Below are positions 9,149-18,525 of a stretch of DNA of 64,000 nt, piece by piece. The translations under genes and the position numbers were made by a program. The stretch is taken from contig OW804096.1 in the NCBI GenBank assembly GCA_942159475.1, positions 142,593,951-142,657,950 of the forward strand, in the 5' to 3' direction. This DNA is from Sthenelais limicola. Its lineage: Eukaryota; Annelida; Polychaeta; Phyllodocida; Sigalionidae. Within the stretch, counting starts at the first letter, position 1, and every line of letters starts with the position of its first letter. The notes below the pieces were generated by a model that searched no databases, was not told where the DNA came from, and saw only the letters and a list, made by a program, of their open reading frames with translations.

Positions 9149-11144
9149 TGCATGAGTTTACTGCTTCAATATTTGGGTCGATGACCTTTAGGCCGTAGTG
9201 ATCGACCCACATCTTAGCTTTATTAAAGTCTTTAGCGCCCATGTGCGCTCTACTTAATGCGTCTGCCACCTCATTATTGGCACCGGCAATGTGAGCGTAT
9301 GAGATGGTGAGATCGAATAGTGCCTGTATCATCCAGGCAATTCGTGCTGCCTTGATGATGACCTTGTTTCTTCCTTTTCCTGTGCTTAGGACAGATACAC
9401 TTGCTTCGTTGTCGCACAGTACTCGTATGTGGGTGCCCCTGTCCTCGGGGCCCACAAAATTTTGCAGTGCTACTGCCACGTTTATTGCTTCTAGTTCTGA
9501 GATGTTCTCCGCCTCTTGATGGTGGGGGCAGACCTGTTTGGAGTATGCATACTCTCCATCAGTACCTCCGATCCCTGACAGGCAGGCATCCACCATATAC
9601 ACCTTGGAGAACGATGTGTTAGGTATGATCGATACGCCATTCCATTGATCACAGAACTGGCTAAACCACTTGAGGTCCTCCCTCATGGGACTATTGATGT
9701 TCATGTGCTTGCCCTTGAACTCTCGCAGTCCATCTAGTAGCCTTGACACGAATAGTCGAGCGGGGGCCACGCATTTGCCTATGTGTATCAGGGTCCCCAC
9801 GATTGACTGTAGTTCGGTTTTTGTTAGAGATCTGCGTTTGATGTATTTGTCCACCAGGGCCTTTGCCTCCTCAACTTTGTCCTGTGGTATGCTTAGGGTC
9901 ATGTCGTTGGTGTTAATCAGTATGCCCAGCCACCTCACGGATTTGGCTGGTGCCTTGAGTTTTTCTGGGGCCTCAGGTAGCCCTAGATCTTTTAGGAGGC
10001 CTCTGGCGAACTGGTAGGCATCTCGAGTCACTTCTAGGGTCTCACCAACGAGTATGAGGTCGTCGAGGTACATGTATGCACGGTATCCATTTTCCCTGAC
10101 TATCCTCACAATGGTGTTGGCTACCCTTTGCATGTGTGCGCTTGAGGCCCTACTGCCGAAGGGCATTGTCACGTCGCAGAACCACTGGTTTCCCCACTGC
10201 AAGCACAGCAAGCACCAGTCCAGTGGGTCTGATGTAAAGTTCTTATATGCTCTGGAGATGTCGATCGAGGCCAGGTGTATGTCCCCCGTCATCGAGCTCA
10301 GCTCTGATACCAGGTCTCCTACCGTGGGGAGAGTATGGGGGCGTTCCTGGCCCCAGACCGAGTTCTTTACGATATAGCGATTTATTGAATTTTCTTCGGG
10401 GAATGTCAAGTCTATTATAACCCTTCTGTCCTCCGACTCACGTTTAGCCCTTGACATTATTGGGGATGTGTGGCACCACTGTTTGAATGGAGGAGAATCA
10501 AATGGTCCTAACAGTCCCTTCAGTGCCACTTCTTTCTTTATAAAATGATCGATTTTGTCACTGAACTTTGTAGCGCTTGGGTGGTTCCTGACCTTAGAAT
10601 TATTAGACACTGGCCCGGAGTAGCCCATGGGAAAGCCATACCTTATGAATGATAGCAGTTCCCTGTCATCACTTGAATCAGATAGTCTGTCTTCCCATGC
10701 CTGTAGATGGAGTCTTGTTGGTAGCACTCGTTTTGCCCCAATCGCATTTGGTACACCATACGATTTAACTTCGTTGTAAATTTCGTCTAAGTTGCACCAT
10801 TGCTGGTGTTGTACAGGGTCTGGCCATGTAATCCTTCGGTGTGCAGATAGGTGCTGCGGGTGTGTGTATACTGTGGACGGGTGTGCCTTGCCCTGGCACA
10901 CTGCCTCCACTCGCTGGAAATAATCCCTGGTGAGTCCATAGGGTTTGTTGTCTGCCTGCCTTTCACTACATATATTTTTCGGTTGAGGGCTAAAGCATGT
11001 GGCATTTGGATTGAGTCTATGATTCACTTCCGAGCTGTTATGTTTCGAGTTTTTGTTTTGGTGTCCGCCATGATGGATCTCGGCTGAGGTCTCGCGTGTA
11101 GCGCGATCATGTGCGGTAATGTATTCGGCTTTGATCGGGGGCAC
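9096..11144 (-). CDS. Reverse transcriptase-RNase H of the DIRS-type element
   Basis: About 682 codons. Visible RT features are LGPFDSPPFKQWCHTSPI, DRRVIIDLTFPEENSINRYI, LASIDISRAYKNF and the catalytic box MYLDDL near residue 358. This is the DIRS-type arrangement. RNase H follows, with VYMVDACLSGIG, SELEAI, VLCDNEAS and ADALSR. The codon at 11,144 is GTG, and the frame is open upstream across the gag stop, so translation most likely enters by -1 frameshifting at 11,210-11,216 rather than at its own start. The product would copy the element RNA into DNA and remove the RNA strand. No stop or frameshift was seen inside. Confidence 0.88.
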   Translation of the reverse strand: MPPIKAEYITAHDRATRETSAEIHHGGHQNKNSKHNSSEVNHRLNPNATCFSPQPKNICSERQADNKPYGLTRDYFQRVEAVCQGKAHPSTVYTHPQHLSAHRRITWPDPVQHQQWCNLDEIYNEVKSYGVPNAIGAKRVLPTRLHLQAWEDRLSDSSDDRELLSFIRYGFPMGYSGPVSNNSKVRNHPSATKFSDKIDHFIKKEVALKGLLGPFDSPPFKQWCHTSPIMSRAKRESEDRRVIIDLTFPEENSINRYIVKNSVWGQERPHTLPTVGDLVSELSSMTGDIHLASIDISRAYKNFTSDPLDWCLLCLQWGNQWFCDVTMPFGSRASSAHMQRVANTIVRIVRENGYRAYMYLDDLILVGETLEVTRDAYQFARGLLKDLGLPEAPEKLKAPAKSVRWLGILINTNDMTLSIPQDKVEEAKALVDKYIKRRSLTKTELQSIVGTLIHIGKCVAPARLFVSRLLDGLREFKGKHMNINSPMREDLKWFSQFCDQWNGVSIIPNTSFSKVYMVDACLSGIGGTDGEYAYSKQVCPHHQEAENISELEAINVAVALQNFVGPEDRGTHIRVLCDNEASVSVLSTGKGRNKVIIKAARIAWMIQALFDLTISYAHIAGANNEVADALSRAHMGAKDFNKAKMWVDHYGLKVIDPNIEAVNSCNDILHFRHKTTSSGKAS

Positions 11145-11182
11145 TAGGTCGGTGTGGCCTAGTTTCTTCGGCCCGATGGGTA

Positions 11183-11216
11183 GCGGCGCACCAGGTGCGC
11201 CGCCTACTGGTTTTTT
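11183..11216 (-). promoter_or_regulatory. -1 ribosomal frameshift signal, gag to RT
   Basis: Minus strand: heptamer A AAA AAC (11,216-11,210) in the gag frame. Six nt (CAGTAG, which holds the gag stop) separate it from a GC-rich hairpin, stem GCGGCGCA (11,203-11,196) with TGCGCCGC (11,190-11,183). A further C-G pair leaves a 3 nt loop. The RT frame is exactly -1 relative to gag and is open from here. This matches the canonical retroviral layout of slippery site, 5-9 nt spacer and stable structure. Confidence 0.8.
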
Positions 11217-12532
11217 GAGACACTACTGGCGGAGTTATCCGTAGGGCTTCCCGCCTTGCTCCTGGTGTAGTTGCTGCCATTATATGAGCTGTTGTTCCCT
11301 CCTCGCGCTCCAGGCTTAAAGGCACCTTCGGCTTGCTGGGATGCATGCCTTATTCTTCGTTCACATTCACGCACACTGTGTGGTATTTTCCTACCAATGG
11401 AGTCGCAGTATGTACATATGTGTAGGCAGGAAATGGCTCCCTCCTTGTGATCCCCACTGTGCCTACATCCTTTGTTGGTGTTGTAGGGCCTGCAGACGGT
11501 TTCAATTTGGGCTTTATTTCCATTGTCCTTCTTAGGTAGAGCCGATGAGGATTGGTGGTATTTGGCGTCGTTTGCATTTGCACTGCTTCTGGATATGCCT
11601 CCTCCTGTGAGGCAGATCCTTACTCTCTCATCTTGAATCGATGCTTTATCAGACCATGTGAACCTGCCGTTCTCAATTGAATCAAACACAAACTGAGACC
11701 AGCGTCTCACATCATTCCAGGGGCGTTCCATGATATCCCTTGTAACCTGCCTTAAGTGCAGCATAATATCCTCATATTGCTCATCTTTATATGCATCTGG
11801 GTCGTTGAGAAGGGTTAGGAAACCATCGATATATTCCACAGAAGTTAATGTAGATCGGGCATCTAGCCTTTGCTTGACGGTTTGGTTACCATCACGCTGC
11901 ACATACATATAAGGTTTCGACATAATATTAGCACGGTGAATATTACCAATAATGTTAACCCTACCATGTAAGCCATCTGCAAATCGCTCCTGGTCTATCT
12001 GCTTCTCAATGAAATCGTCTGTGATCATTTGGCGTCTTAGGATTCTTGGTCCGGGGAATGACTGTCTAGTATTCCTGTGAATCCAGTCCTCCACTTTTAA
12101 TTTTCTCTCCTGATATTCGTCGTCGTTTTCTTTCTTCTTTTCTTGGTCGTTAGATTCGGCCTTCCTCTTCCTGGATGGGGAGGATTTCTTGGTCCGGTGG
12201 GAGCGGCCGCTGGACTCTGACCTCCTGCTCCTTGACCGGGAGGAGCGGCTTTCTTTGTCTGACTCGTTATGGCGGGACTTTGTTTCCGAGTCCTTGTCTC
12301 CCTTTAGTTCCTTTCTTATCATGTCCAGTGTGGAAAGTATTGTGGCCACCTGAGACTTAACTTCTTTTATCTCACCCCCTACTCCTGTTAGCTCCTTCTG
12401 TAGGGACATGCAATTTGGTGCCTTGGGTTTGTCCGTTTTCTTCCCAGTCTTTTTCTTGTCTCCTTTCGGCTCCTCGTGTCCGCCCTCAGCGTGTCCACCA
12501 TCAGCGTCCCTTTGTTCGTTGTTATCGGCCAT
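11204..12532 (-). CDS. Gag-like protein of the DIRS-type element
   Basis: 442 codons from an ATG in MADNNEQRDADGG to a TAG directly after the slippery site. The N-terminal half is charged and includes an Arg/Ser-rich tract around residues 80-120 (SRSSRSRSRRSESSGRSHR), which may bind nucleic acid or act as a nuclear signal. The middle (about 150-300) is probably the capsid-like assembly region. Near the C-terminus is a Cys/His cluster, CRPYNTNKGC...CLHICTYC...H...C, of the kind seen in DIRS-group gag proteins, proposed to bind RNA. The frame is intact. The lone gag-like gene at 31,300 has a similar Cys/His pattern. Confidence 0.78.
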   Translation of the reverse strand: MADNNEQRDADGGHAEGGHEEPKGDKKKTGKKTDKPKAPNCMSLQKELTGVGGEIKEVKSQVATILSTLDMIRKELKGDKDSETKSRHNESDKESRSSRSRSRRSESSGRSHRTKKSSPSRKRKAESNDQEKKKENDDEYQERKLKVEDWIHRNTRQSFPGPRILRRQMITDDFIEKQIDQERFADGLHGRVNIIGNIHRANIMSKPYMYVQRDGNQTVKQRLDARSTLTSVEYIDGFLTLLNDPDAYKDEQYEDIMLHLRQVTRDIMERPWNDVRRWSQFVFDSIENGRFTWSDKASIQDERVRICLTGGGISRSSANANDAKYHQSSSALPKKDNGNKAQIETVCRPYNTNKGCRHSGDHKEGAISCLHICTYCDSIGRKIPHSVRECERRIRHASQQAEGAFKPGARGGNNSSYNGSNYTRSKAGSPTDNSASSVSKNQ

Positions 12533-12858
12533 ACTTTATGAGCAGATTCAACTGAGTTCCTTTCAGTCGAATACCTAGGTATATATTTCCTGAGGTGTGT
12601 TGTGAGTATTCCAGTCTCTATTTTGATGTTAGAGGCATGGATGGGCCAAAACTATGTGTGATTAGATGAGATTTAGATGGCGGTCTTGGAGGCTGAAAAA
12701 GGAGAAGCTGTAGTAGGGTGAAGCACTGGAGCAGAGTGAGGGGGAGAGACAGGGGTGAGTAGGTTAAGTAGTAGGACAGCTAGGAAGAGAGAGGGGGTGT
12801 TAGTCTCCGACACCAGGTGTCAGCAATGACGCGGTATCTCTTGTCCAGATACCTATCC
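12533..12858 (-). other. 5' leader of the DIRS-type element
   Basis: About 326 bp between gag and the 154 bp repeat. No reading frame of interest. It probably holds the promoter and the 5' terminal repeat, but no partner repeat could be matched at the truncated 3' end. Confidence 0.5.
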
Positions 12859-13012
12859 TGTGTAGAACTGTAGCTTGTGCATTTTCTGAAAATCTGACCC
12901 ATGTATGTACAGTTAATTAAGATACAGAACCAAATTCTACTGGGCTTCCTTTTGGTGTAAATTAATAATATGGTGTAATACTGTGATATAAAGTAATAAC
13001 CAAATAAAAAGG
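12859..13012 (+). repeat. 154 bp direct repeat, right of the DIRS element
   Basis: Partner of 8632-8785. Its first 43 bp are the end of a family A element. After 13,012 the host sequence continues as GGAATCTAAG, which also follows the third copy near 13,890. Confidence 0.8.
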
Positions 13013-13266
13013 AATCTAAGTAAAAACGGTCTTTGCTAAATATAGATGGTCTCAAGCACAACTAATATGGGCCAGAAATGGGTGTCAGAAATTGCCAGGA
13101 TGTTGATTGTTGTTCAATTCTTGATGGGGGGTTCATGGTTAAATTAATTGGTGGGATCTTGTCCACCATCATGTAAAGAGAGTATAAGAATTTGTCTGCT
13201 CGGAGGTTTTTGGTGCAGCGCGAACTGTAGTGTTCCCGATGGTGTCTACGTTGGTGGTGATGATGA

Positions 13267-13537
13267 AAATAATTACATGTTGGAAACAAAAGAAAAGCAT
13301 CTGGTACCATTACGCAGCTGTTCGGCCAGATCATCAAAACAAATTTTGCTATAGCTATGAAGAAGACAATTGTTCATGTAAAAGAATTATTGTTACAGTT
13401 TCAGGCGCAGATAAATATAATCTTTTATTCGGTATATAATACATAGTTGTATCATCAAAACATTTAAAATCAACTTAAATCAAATAAAATAGGCTGCAAC
13501 AACTTTCAAATTTTAGTTCCTAACCTAGCACACATAT
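13267..13537. repeat. Right part of the local duplication
   Basis: Matches 4021-4293 (shared GAAAAGCATCTGGTACCATT, TTGCTATAGCTA). It is followed by family A copy 9 and then the third copy of the AACCAAATAAAAAGG block, repeating the order around 4021-8785. Confidence 0.7.
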
Positions 13538-13771
13538 GGGTCAAGTCTTTGGAAAATGTGCAATTGGCCGTCACCAATCCTCTCAAATAACCCAAATTTA
13601 AGGCAAAAATCAGGTTCAAAATACAGTTCAACATAACAAACAGATTTATTGAATGAATACAATGCAGAATATACTCAGATATACCTAGTATTTATCAACT
13701 TTCACTCTAATTTAGCAGAATTTAATAGATGTGTACAACTATAGATTGTGCATTTTCTGAAAATCTGACCC
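13538..13771 (-). repeat. Family A copy 9, full length
   Basis: The uninterrupted counterpart of copy 7. Left GGGTCAAGTCTTTGGAAAAT, right CTGAAAATCTGACCC. At the site of the 4.15 kb insertion it reads CTCTAATTTAGCAG, giving the empty-site comparison. Confidence 0.75.
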
Positions 13772-13931
13772 ACATATCTACAGTTAAGATACAGAACTAA
13801 ATTCTACTGGGCTTCCTTTTGGTGTAAATTAATAATAATATTATGGTGTAATACTGTGATATAATGTAATAACCAAATAAAAAGGAATCTAAGTAAAAAC
13901 GGTCTTTGCTAAATAAAGCACAACTAATTAT

Positions 13932-14163
13932 GGGCCACGCCGTCAGAAAACGTACAATTCACCTTCCTCAATCCTCTCAAAATAACCCAAATTTAAGACA
14001 AAATGAGCTTTAAAACCCACTTTGACATAATCAAACACATGGTTTGAATCTACAGAATATCAAATATACCCAAATATACCTAGTATTCATAAATTGCCAG
14101 CCTAATTTAGCAAACTTTACTAAATGTCTCGATCTTCCGATTGTACATTTTCGATTTAGGACC
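13932..14163 (-). repeat. Family A copy 10
   Basis: Left GGGCCACGCCGTCAGAAAAC and right TTGTACATTTTCGATTTAGG, both diverged. It lies directly after the duplicated block. Confidence 0.6.
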
Positions 14164-14197
14164 ATGCACTGGTTAATAATACCACTGCAAAACTATA

Positions 14198-15202
14198 TGT
14201 GATGTGTCTCAGCGAAATGAGTCACAAGTCGCAAAAATGATATTTTTTAAAGTGTTTATTTTACAAGATCACTTTCTTGGAATGTTCTGATTTTTGGGGA
14301 GTTTATCGTTTAAAGTTATATCGATCGATGTATCAAATTTCAGGACAAAGTATCTAATATATCCTTTCGTTTTGAAGGTCCTCATATAGAGTCTATTTAG
14401 TTACTTTACTCATTATTCCCCCCCCCCCCCCGAAATATTGCCAACTATTGCCAACAATTTTTTTAAATCATCCACTGTGATAAATGTAACATATTTGACC
14501 TTCCTACCAAATTCAACTAATTAATTGACAAAACAATATGTTTATTCACTGCATCACGCCCAAACCATTCTGTGCGGGCAGCCATGCATTGTAAAACATG
14601 ACTCATACTACATCTTTTTACACTTAAGCCCTACCAATATCTTGTAACTCCACCTGATGAAGAGCATATGGGTCTTCAGAAAATGTACAATTCACCTTCA
14701 CCAATCTTCGTAAATAACCCAAATTTCAGACGAAAATTAAGTTCAAAATACAGTTCAACCTAACCAAACAGACTGCTAGAATCAATGCAATGCCAACTAT
14801 ACTCGAATTTATCTCGAATTGGCCATTTTTCAGTCTAATATTTCAGAATTTACTAAATGTGTAGAGCTGCCAATTATACATTTTCTGAAAATCTGACCCA
14901 TATAACGCTTGAAAGCTAGTGAAAATAAATATTACCGAAAAAACGTACACATTTGGGATTTTTCCTCACTATTAGAACCACTGTAACTACAACTACCGGG
15001 ATCCACACTATACAAGCGATATTTCCTCCAACTACGCAACTTTTTTTTTCAAAAAATAAAAATATCAAGCTTAAAATCTAGAAATACTTAGATTATTAGA
15101 CTGTTTACTATCATTAGAATCTGCTTGATTTCATATTTTCAAATATGATGATCAAAATCCATTTTTCGCGACTTGTGACTCATTTTCCTGAAACAGATCA
15201 CA
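14198..15202. repeat. Family B copy 5, enlarged by nested insertions
   Basis: Left TGTGATGTGTCTCAGCGAAA, right CTCATTTTCCTGAAACAGAT. A run of C follows near 14,417, and a family A copy sits at 14,670-14,899. Family B sequence resumes near 15,040 (AAAAATAAAAATATCAAGCT). Confidence 0.65.
14670..14899 (-). repeat. Family A copy 11, nested in family B
   Basis: Left GGGTCTTCAGAAAATGTAC (a few bases lost in the end repeat), right CTGAAAATCTGACCC. Confidence 0.7.
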
Positions 15203-15323
15203 TATATATATAAGAAACCATTCAAGCAACCAATTGATACAATTCATAAACTTGTAAATGGTATAGCTATACACGTGCTGATTAATTATCAATATTACTA
15301 TATGGAGACACGGTATGATACAT

Positions 15324-15557
15324 GGGTCAGATTTTCAGAAAATGTACAATTGGCAGCTGTACACATTGAGTAAATTTTGCAAAGTTAAGCTGCAATTGGC
15401 CAATACTAGGTAAATTCGAATATATTTGGCATTGCATTGAATCTAGCAATCTGTTTGGTTAGGTTGAACTGTATTTTGAACTTTATTTTCGTCTGAAATT
15501 CGGTTTATTTGAGAGAATTGGTGAAGCTGAATTGTACATTTTCTGAAAATCTGGCCC
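15324..15557 (+). repeat. Family A copy 12, full length
   Basis: GGGTCAGATTTTCAGAAAAT to CTGAAAATCTGGCCC, 234 bp. Confidence 0.77.
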
Positions 15558-15694
15558 ATATCGTCTGGAAGTGGGGGCGAATTATTGATGCGACCCTATT
15601 GAACTCAATACCAATGATAAATCAATCATATTATCGGAAAAAGATGCACTGGAAAACACACCCAACATTCAACCAGATCCAGAAATGAGTATGT

Positions 15695-15924
15695 GGGTCA
15701 GATTTTCAGAAAATGTACGATTCAAATTCGCCAATCGTCTTAAATAACCCAAATTTGAAGTTGAAGTTCAAAATACAGTTCAATCTAACCAAACAGATTG
15801 CTAGAATCAATGCAATGCAGAATATACTCGAATGTACCTAGTATTGGCCCAATTACAGCATAATTTAGCATAATTTACTAAATGTATACACCTGCCAATT
15901 GTACATTTTCTGAAAATCTGACCC
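15695..15924 (-). repeat. Family A copy 13, full length
   Basis: GGGTCAGATTTTCAGAAAAT to CTGAAAATCTGACCC. Only eight bases separate it from copy 14, which points the other way, forming a head-to-head pair. Confidence 0.77.
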
Positions 15925-15932
15925 ATATGTAT

Positions 15933-16165
15933 GGGTCAGATCGTCAGAATATGCACAATCAGCAGCTCTACACATTTAGTAAATTCTGCTAAATTTTAAT
16001 GATAAATGATAAATAATAGGTATATTTTAGGTATTTGGTATTGGGTTGATTTAGATAATCTGTTCGGTTATGTTGAACTGTATTTTGGAGCTCATTTTTG
16101 CTTTAATTTAGTTTATTTGAAAGGATTGGTGAAGGCGAATTGTACATTTTCTAACGACCTAACTC
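15933..16165 (+). repeat. Family A copy 14
   Basis: Left GGGTCAGATCGTCAGAATAT. The right end is decayed (CTAACGACCTAACTC). Confidence 0.68.
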
Positions 16166-16974
16166 ATATACATATATCATAGGTAGTTCGGGGCACACTT
16201 TTCTCAGACCCTGTTATCGAATAAAGAAAACAAAACCAACATCAACACATGCATCCGTGTGTGGTTTATACTATAGAGGTCCAAGGGTATAACACAAATA
16301 TGGTACACCTTTTTCCACCCTCAAATACCCTCTCAAAGGAAGAAAGAATTCGTATTTCTTTTACCCCCAGCCATGGTAGTACTAGCTTTGCTGGCTGGTT
16401 GGTTAGTATCGATCGGTTGAAGGAAGGAGAACTGACTATGAGAGGAGGGAGAGAGGTAGGAAGAGCAGCGACAGAAAGTATAGAGGGAGATTGGTAGACG
16501 CTTGTGTGTATTACTACTTACTACGATAAGTACCCGTTCCAACCATCACCCCGCATCAGCTGTGAGACTGTGTGTTACTACATAAGTGCACTGAACCTTT
16601 ATACTCGTATGTATGACACACCTCATTACCTTAAGGCACATCACCTTAAGACACTGACAGGTGATGAAGGACGCCCTTGTAATGTATACCTGATCTATAG
16701 TAACTATACCAGCACTGTTTGATACCATGGAGGAGTTCTTGTGAGGAGGATTTCTATTATTAATATAATATAGACATTGCTGTGTTATAATGGATCCATA
16801 GAGGATTACTATACTATTCCGGAGCTATGTTTACCATTGGATTTAAGGATCACATGGGTCCTTAAAATAAGGACTTAAAGGTTAGCAATCTGATGTAATC
16901 ATCTATTTTTTATATTATCATTTCTTTCAAGACCAATGATTAGCCATTTAAGGGGATTGGTGTTGGTGAGGGGT
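16166..16974. other. No gene seen
   Basis: About 800 bp without a recognised repeat or a convincing reading frame. Short open frames (at most about 80 codons) lack any domain-like pattern. Confidence 0.5.
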
Positions 16975-17023
16975 GGGGGTGAATAGAGAAGGAGGAGAGG
17001 GAGAGGGCAGGAGAAGGTTATAT

Positions 17024-17086
17024 GGGTCAGATTTTCAGAAAATGTACAATTGGCAGCTCTACACATTTAGTAAATTCTGCTAAATC
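17024..17086 (+). repeat. Family A copy 15, terminal fragment
   Basis: The first 63 bp of the GGCAGCT end, then abrupt transition into the purine tract. Confidence 0.65.
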
Positions 17087-17087
17087 A

Positions 17088-17412
17088 AGGGAAGACATAG
17101 AGGGACAGATAGAGGGACGGATAGAGAGAAAAAGAGGGAGAGATGGGGAGAAAGAGAGAGATGGGTAGAGGGATAGAGATAGGGAGAAAGAGAGAAGGGG
17201 AGAAAGAGAGAAGGGGAGAAAGAGAGAGAGAGAGAGAGAGGAAGAGACAGGGAGAGAGAGGAGAGGAAGAGACAGGGAGAGAGAGGAGAGAGAGACAGGG
17301 AGAGAGAGGAGAGGGAGAGGGAAAGAGAGGAAGAGAGGAGAGGGAGAGAGAGGAGAGGGAGAAAGAGAGAGAGAGGAGAGGAGAGAAAGAGAAGAGACAG
17401 GGTGAGAGTTAG
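17088..17412. repeat. Purine-rich (GAGAGG)n tract
   Basis: About 325 bp that are almost pure A and G on the plus strand. The open frame across it encodes only Arg/Glu/Gly repeats and is compositional. Confidence 0.88.
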
Positions 17413-17683
17413 AGTTTAGATTTCTTTAATTCATGAATCACATTACATCAAGGATGCTATTCTCAGAGAAATCCTCATTTACTGCATGTATACACTAATT
17501 AGACAATTACTAGAAAAAAGTACATGAAGAAAACAAACACTAACCAAGATGGACGTACGTAACTTATATCTTTGCCTTATATAAAGTGGAATAAGAGAGA
17601 GAGCATTAAACGAGAAACGCATTAAAGCAGAAAGAAAGAGAGGGACAGGGAGAGAAGTGGGGTGAGGGTGGGTGTATGTTTAT

Positions 17684-17917
17684 GGGTCAGATTTTCAGAA
17701 AATGTACAATTCGCCTTCACCAATCCTCTCAAACAACCCAAATTTAAGACAATAATGAGCTTCAAAATGCAGTTTAACATAACAGAACTGATACTATAAA
17801 TCCATGTGATACCAAATATACTCAGATATACCCGGTATTCATCATTTCCAGCCTCATTTAGCAGAATTTACTAAATGTGTAGAGCTGCCAATTGTACATT
17901 TTCGGAAAGTCTGACTC
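17684..17917 (-). repeat. Family A copy 16, full length
   Basis: GGGTCAGATTTTCAGAAAAT to CGGAAAGTCTGACTC. Confidence 0.75.
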
Positions 17918-18525
17918 ATATGAGAACTCAGCTACATTTAAAGCTATCGGTTTTATCGCTTTCTATGTCTAATATCTAGATTTCAATTCAATTCGATTAA
18001 AATTTCTTTATTTGCATAACTAGCGAATACAACAATGTTCCAAGTCTTTCTGTGGGTCCCTGGGTGGTTGGTGGTTGTCGAAACAAATTTATAAAAAAAT
18101 ATTACTAAAGAAATTTCATGGCTATTTAATTTGATATTCAGGGGCTATTTTCTACTCGTCTATAACCAGCTACCAGAGTATACTAACTAGAGCATGAGGT
18201 TAAAGATGCATTACCAGCTGTGGAAGATCCTGAAATGAAATGACTATCCTTGAGATAAACACTCTAAACCTATCATATTTACAACGATAATAACAAACAT
18301 CGGTTTAACAGGTGGAAGGTCAACTGAAGGTGCGCCCTCATTTCCAATATATGACGTATGCTAACAAGGGGAAAGTCCCTGTGAAATCTCTGGTTGACAG
18401 ACGATCCAATGGACGTCCATTCGGTGCGCACCGAATGGATAATGTACCACTTCTTTTGTTATTTACATGCTTTTAATGGATTCGGAATTCTTAGTTATTC
18501 AGGGACATGCTTGGGTTTATCATAT
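17918..18525. other. No gene seen; contains a 24 bp perfect palindrome
   Basis: About 600 bp of unassigned sequence. Positions 18,416-18,439 read the same on both strands (half TCCATTCGGTGC). No reading frame with recognisable features. Confidence 0.5.

Larger units (their letters stand above)
8786..12858 (-). mobile_element. DIRS/Ngaro-type tyrosine-recombinase retrotransposon, 3' truncated
   Basis: Minus-strand order is about 326 bp of leader, gag, RT/RNase H and the start of a tyrosine recombinase. DIRS-group elements replicate through RT but integrate with a recombinase instead of an integrase, so they lack LTRs and target duplications. Here the recombinase stops at the junction with the 154 bp repeat and all 3' terminal repeats are missing, so the copy cannot integrate by itself. 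No methyltransferase-like domain was seen between RNase H and recombinase, which favours a Ngaro- or PAT-like arrangement over DIRS1. Gag and RT frames are otherwise open, so the copy is fairly young. Confidence 0.82.

Noticed and set aside
17143..17412. 89-codon Arg/Glu/Gly-rich frame, and similar frames at 6056-6447
   Set aside because: Pure purine or pyrimidine tracts lack stop codons by composition, so this is not evidence of a protein.
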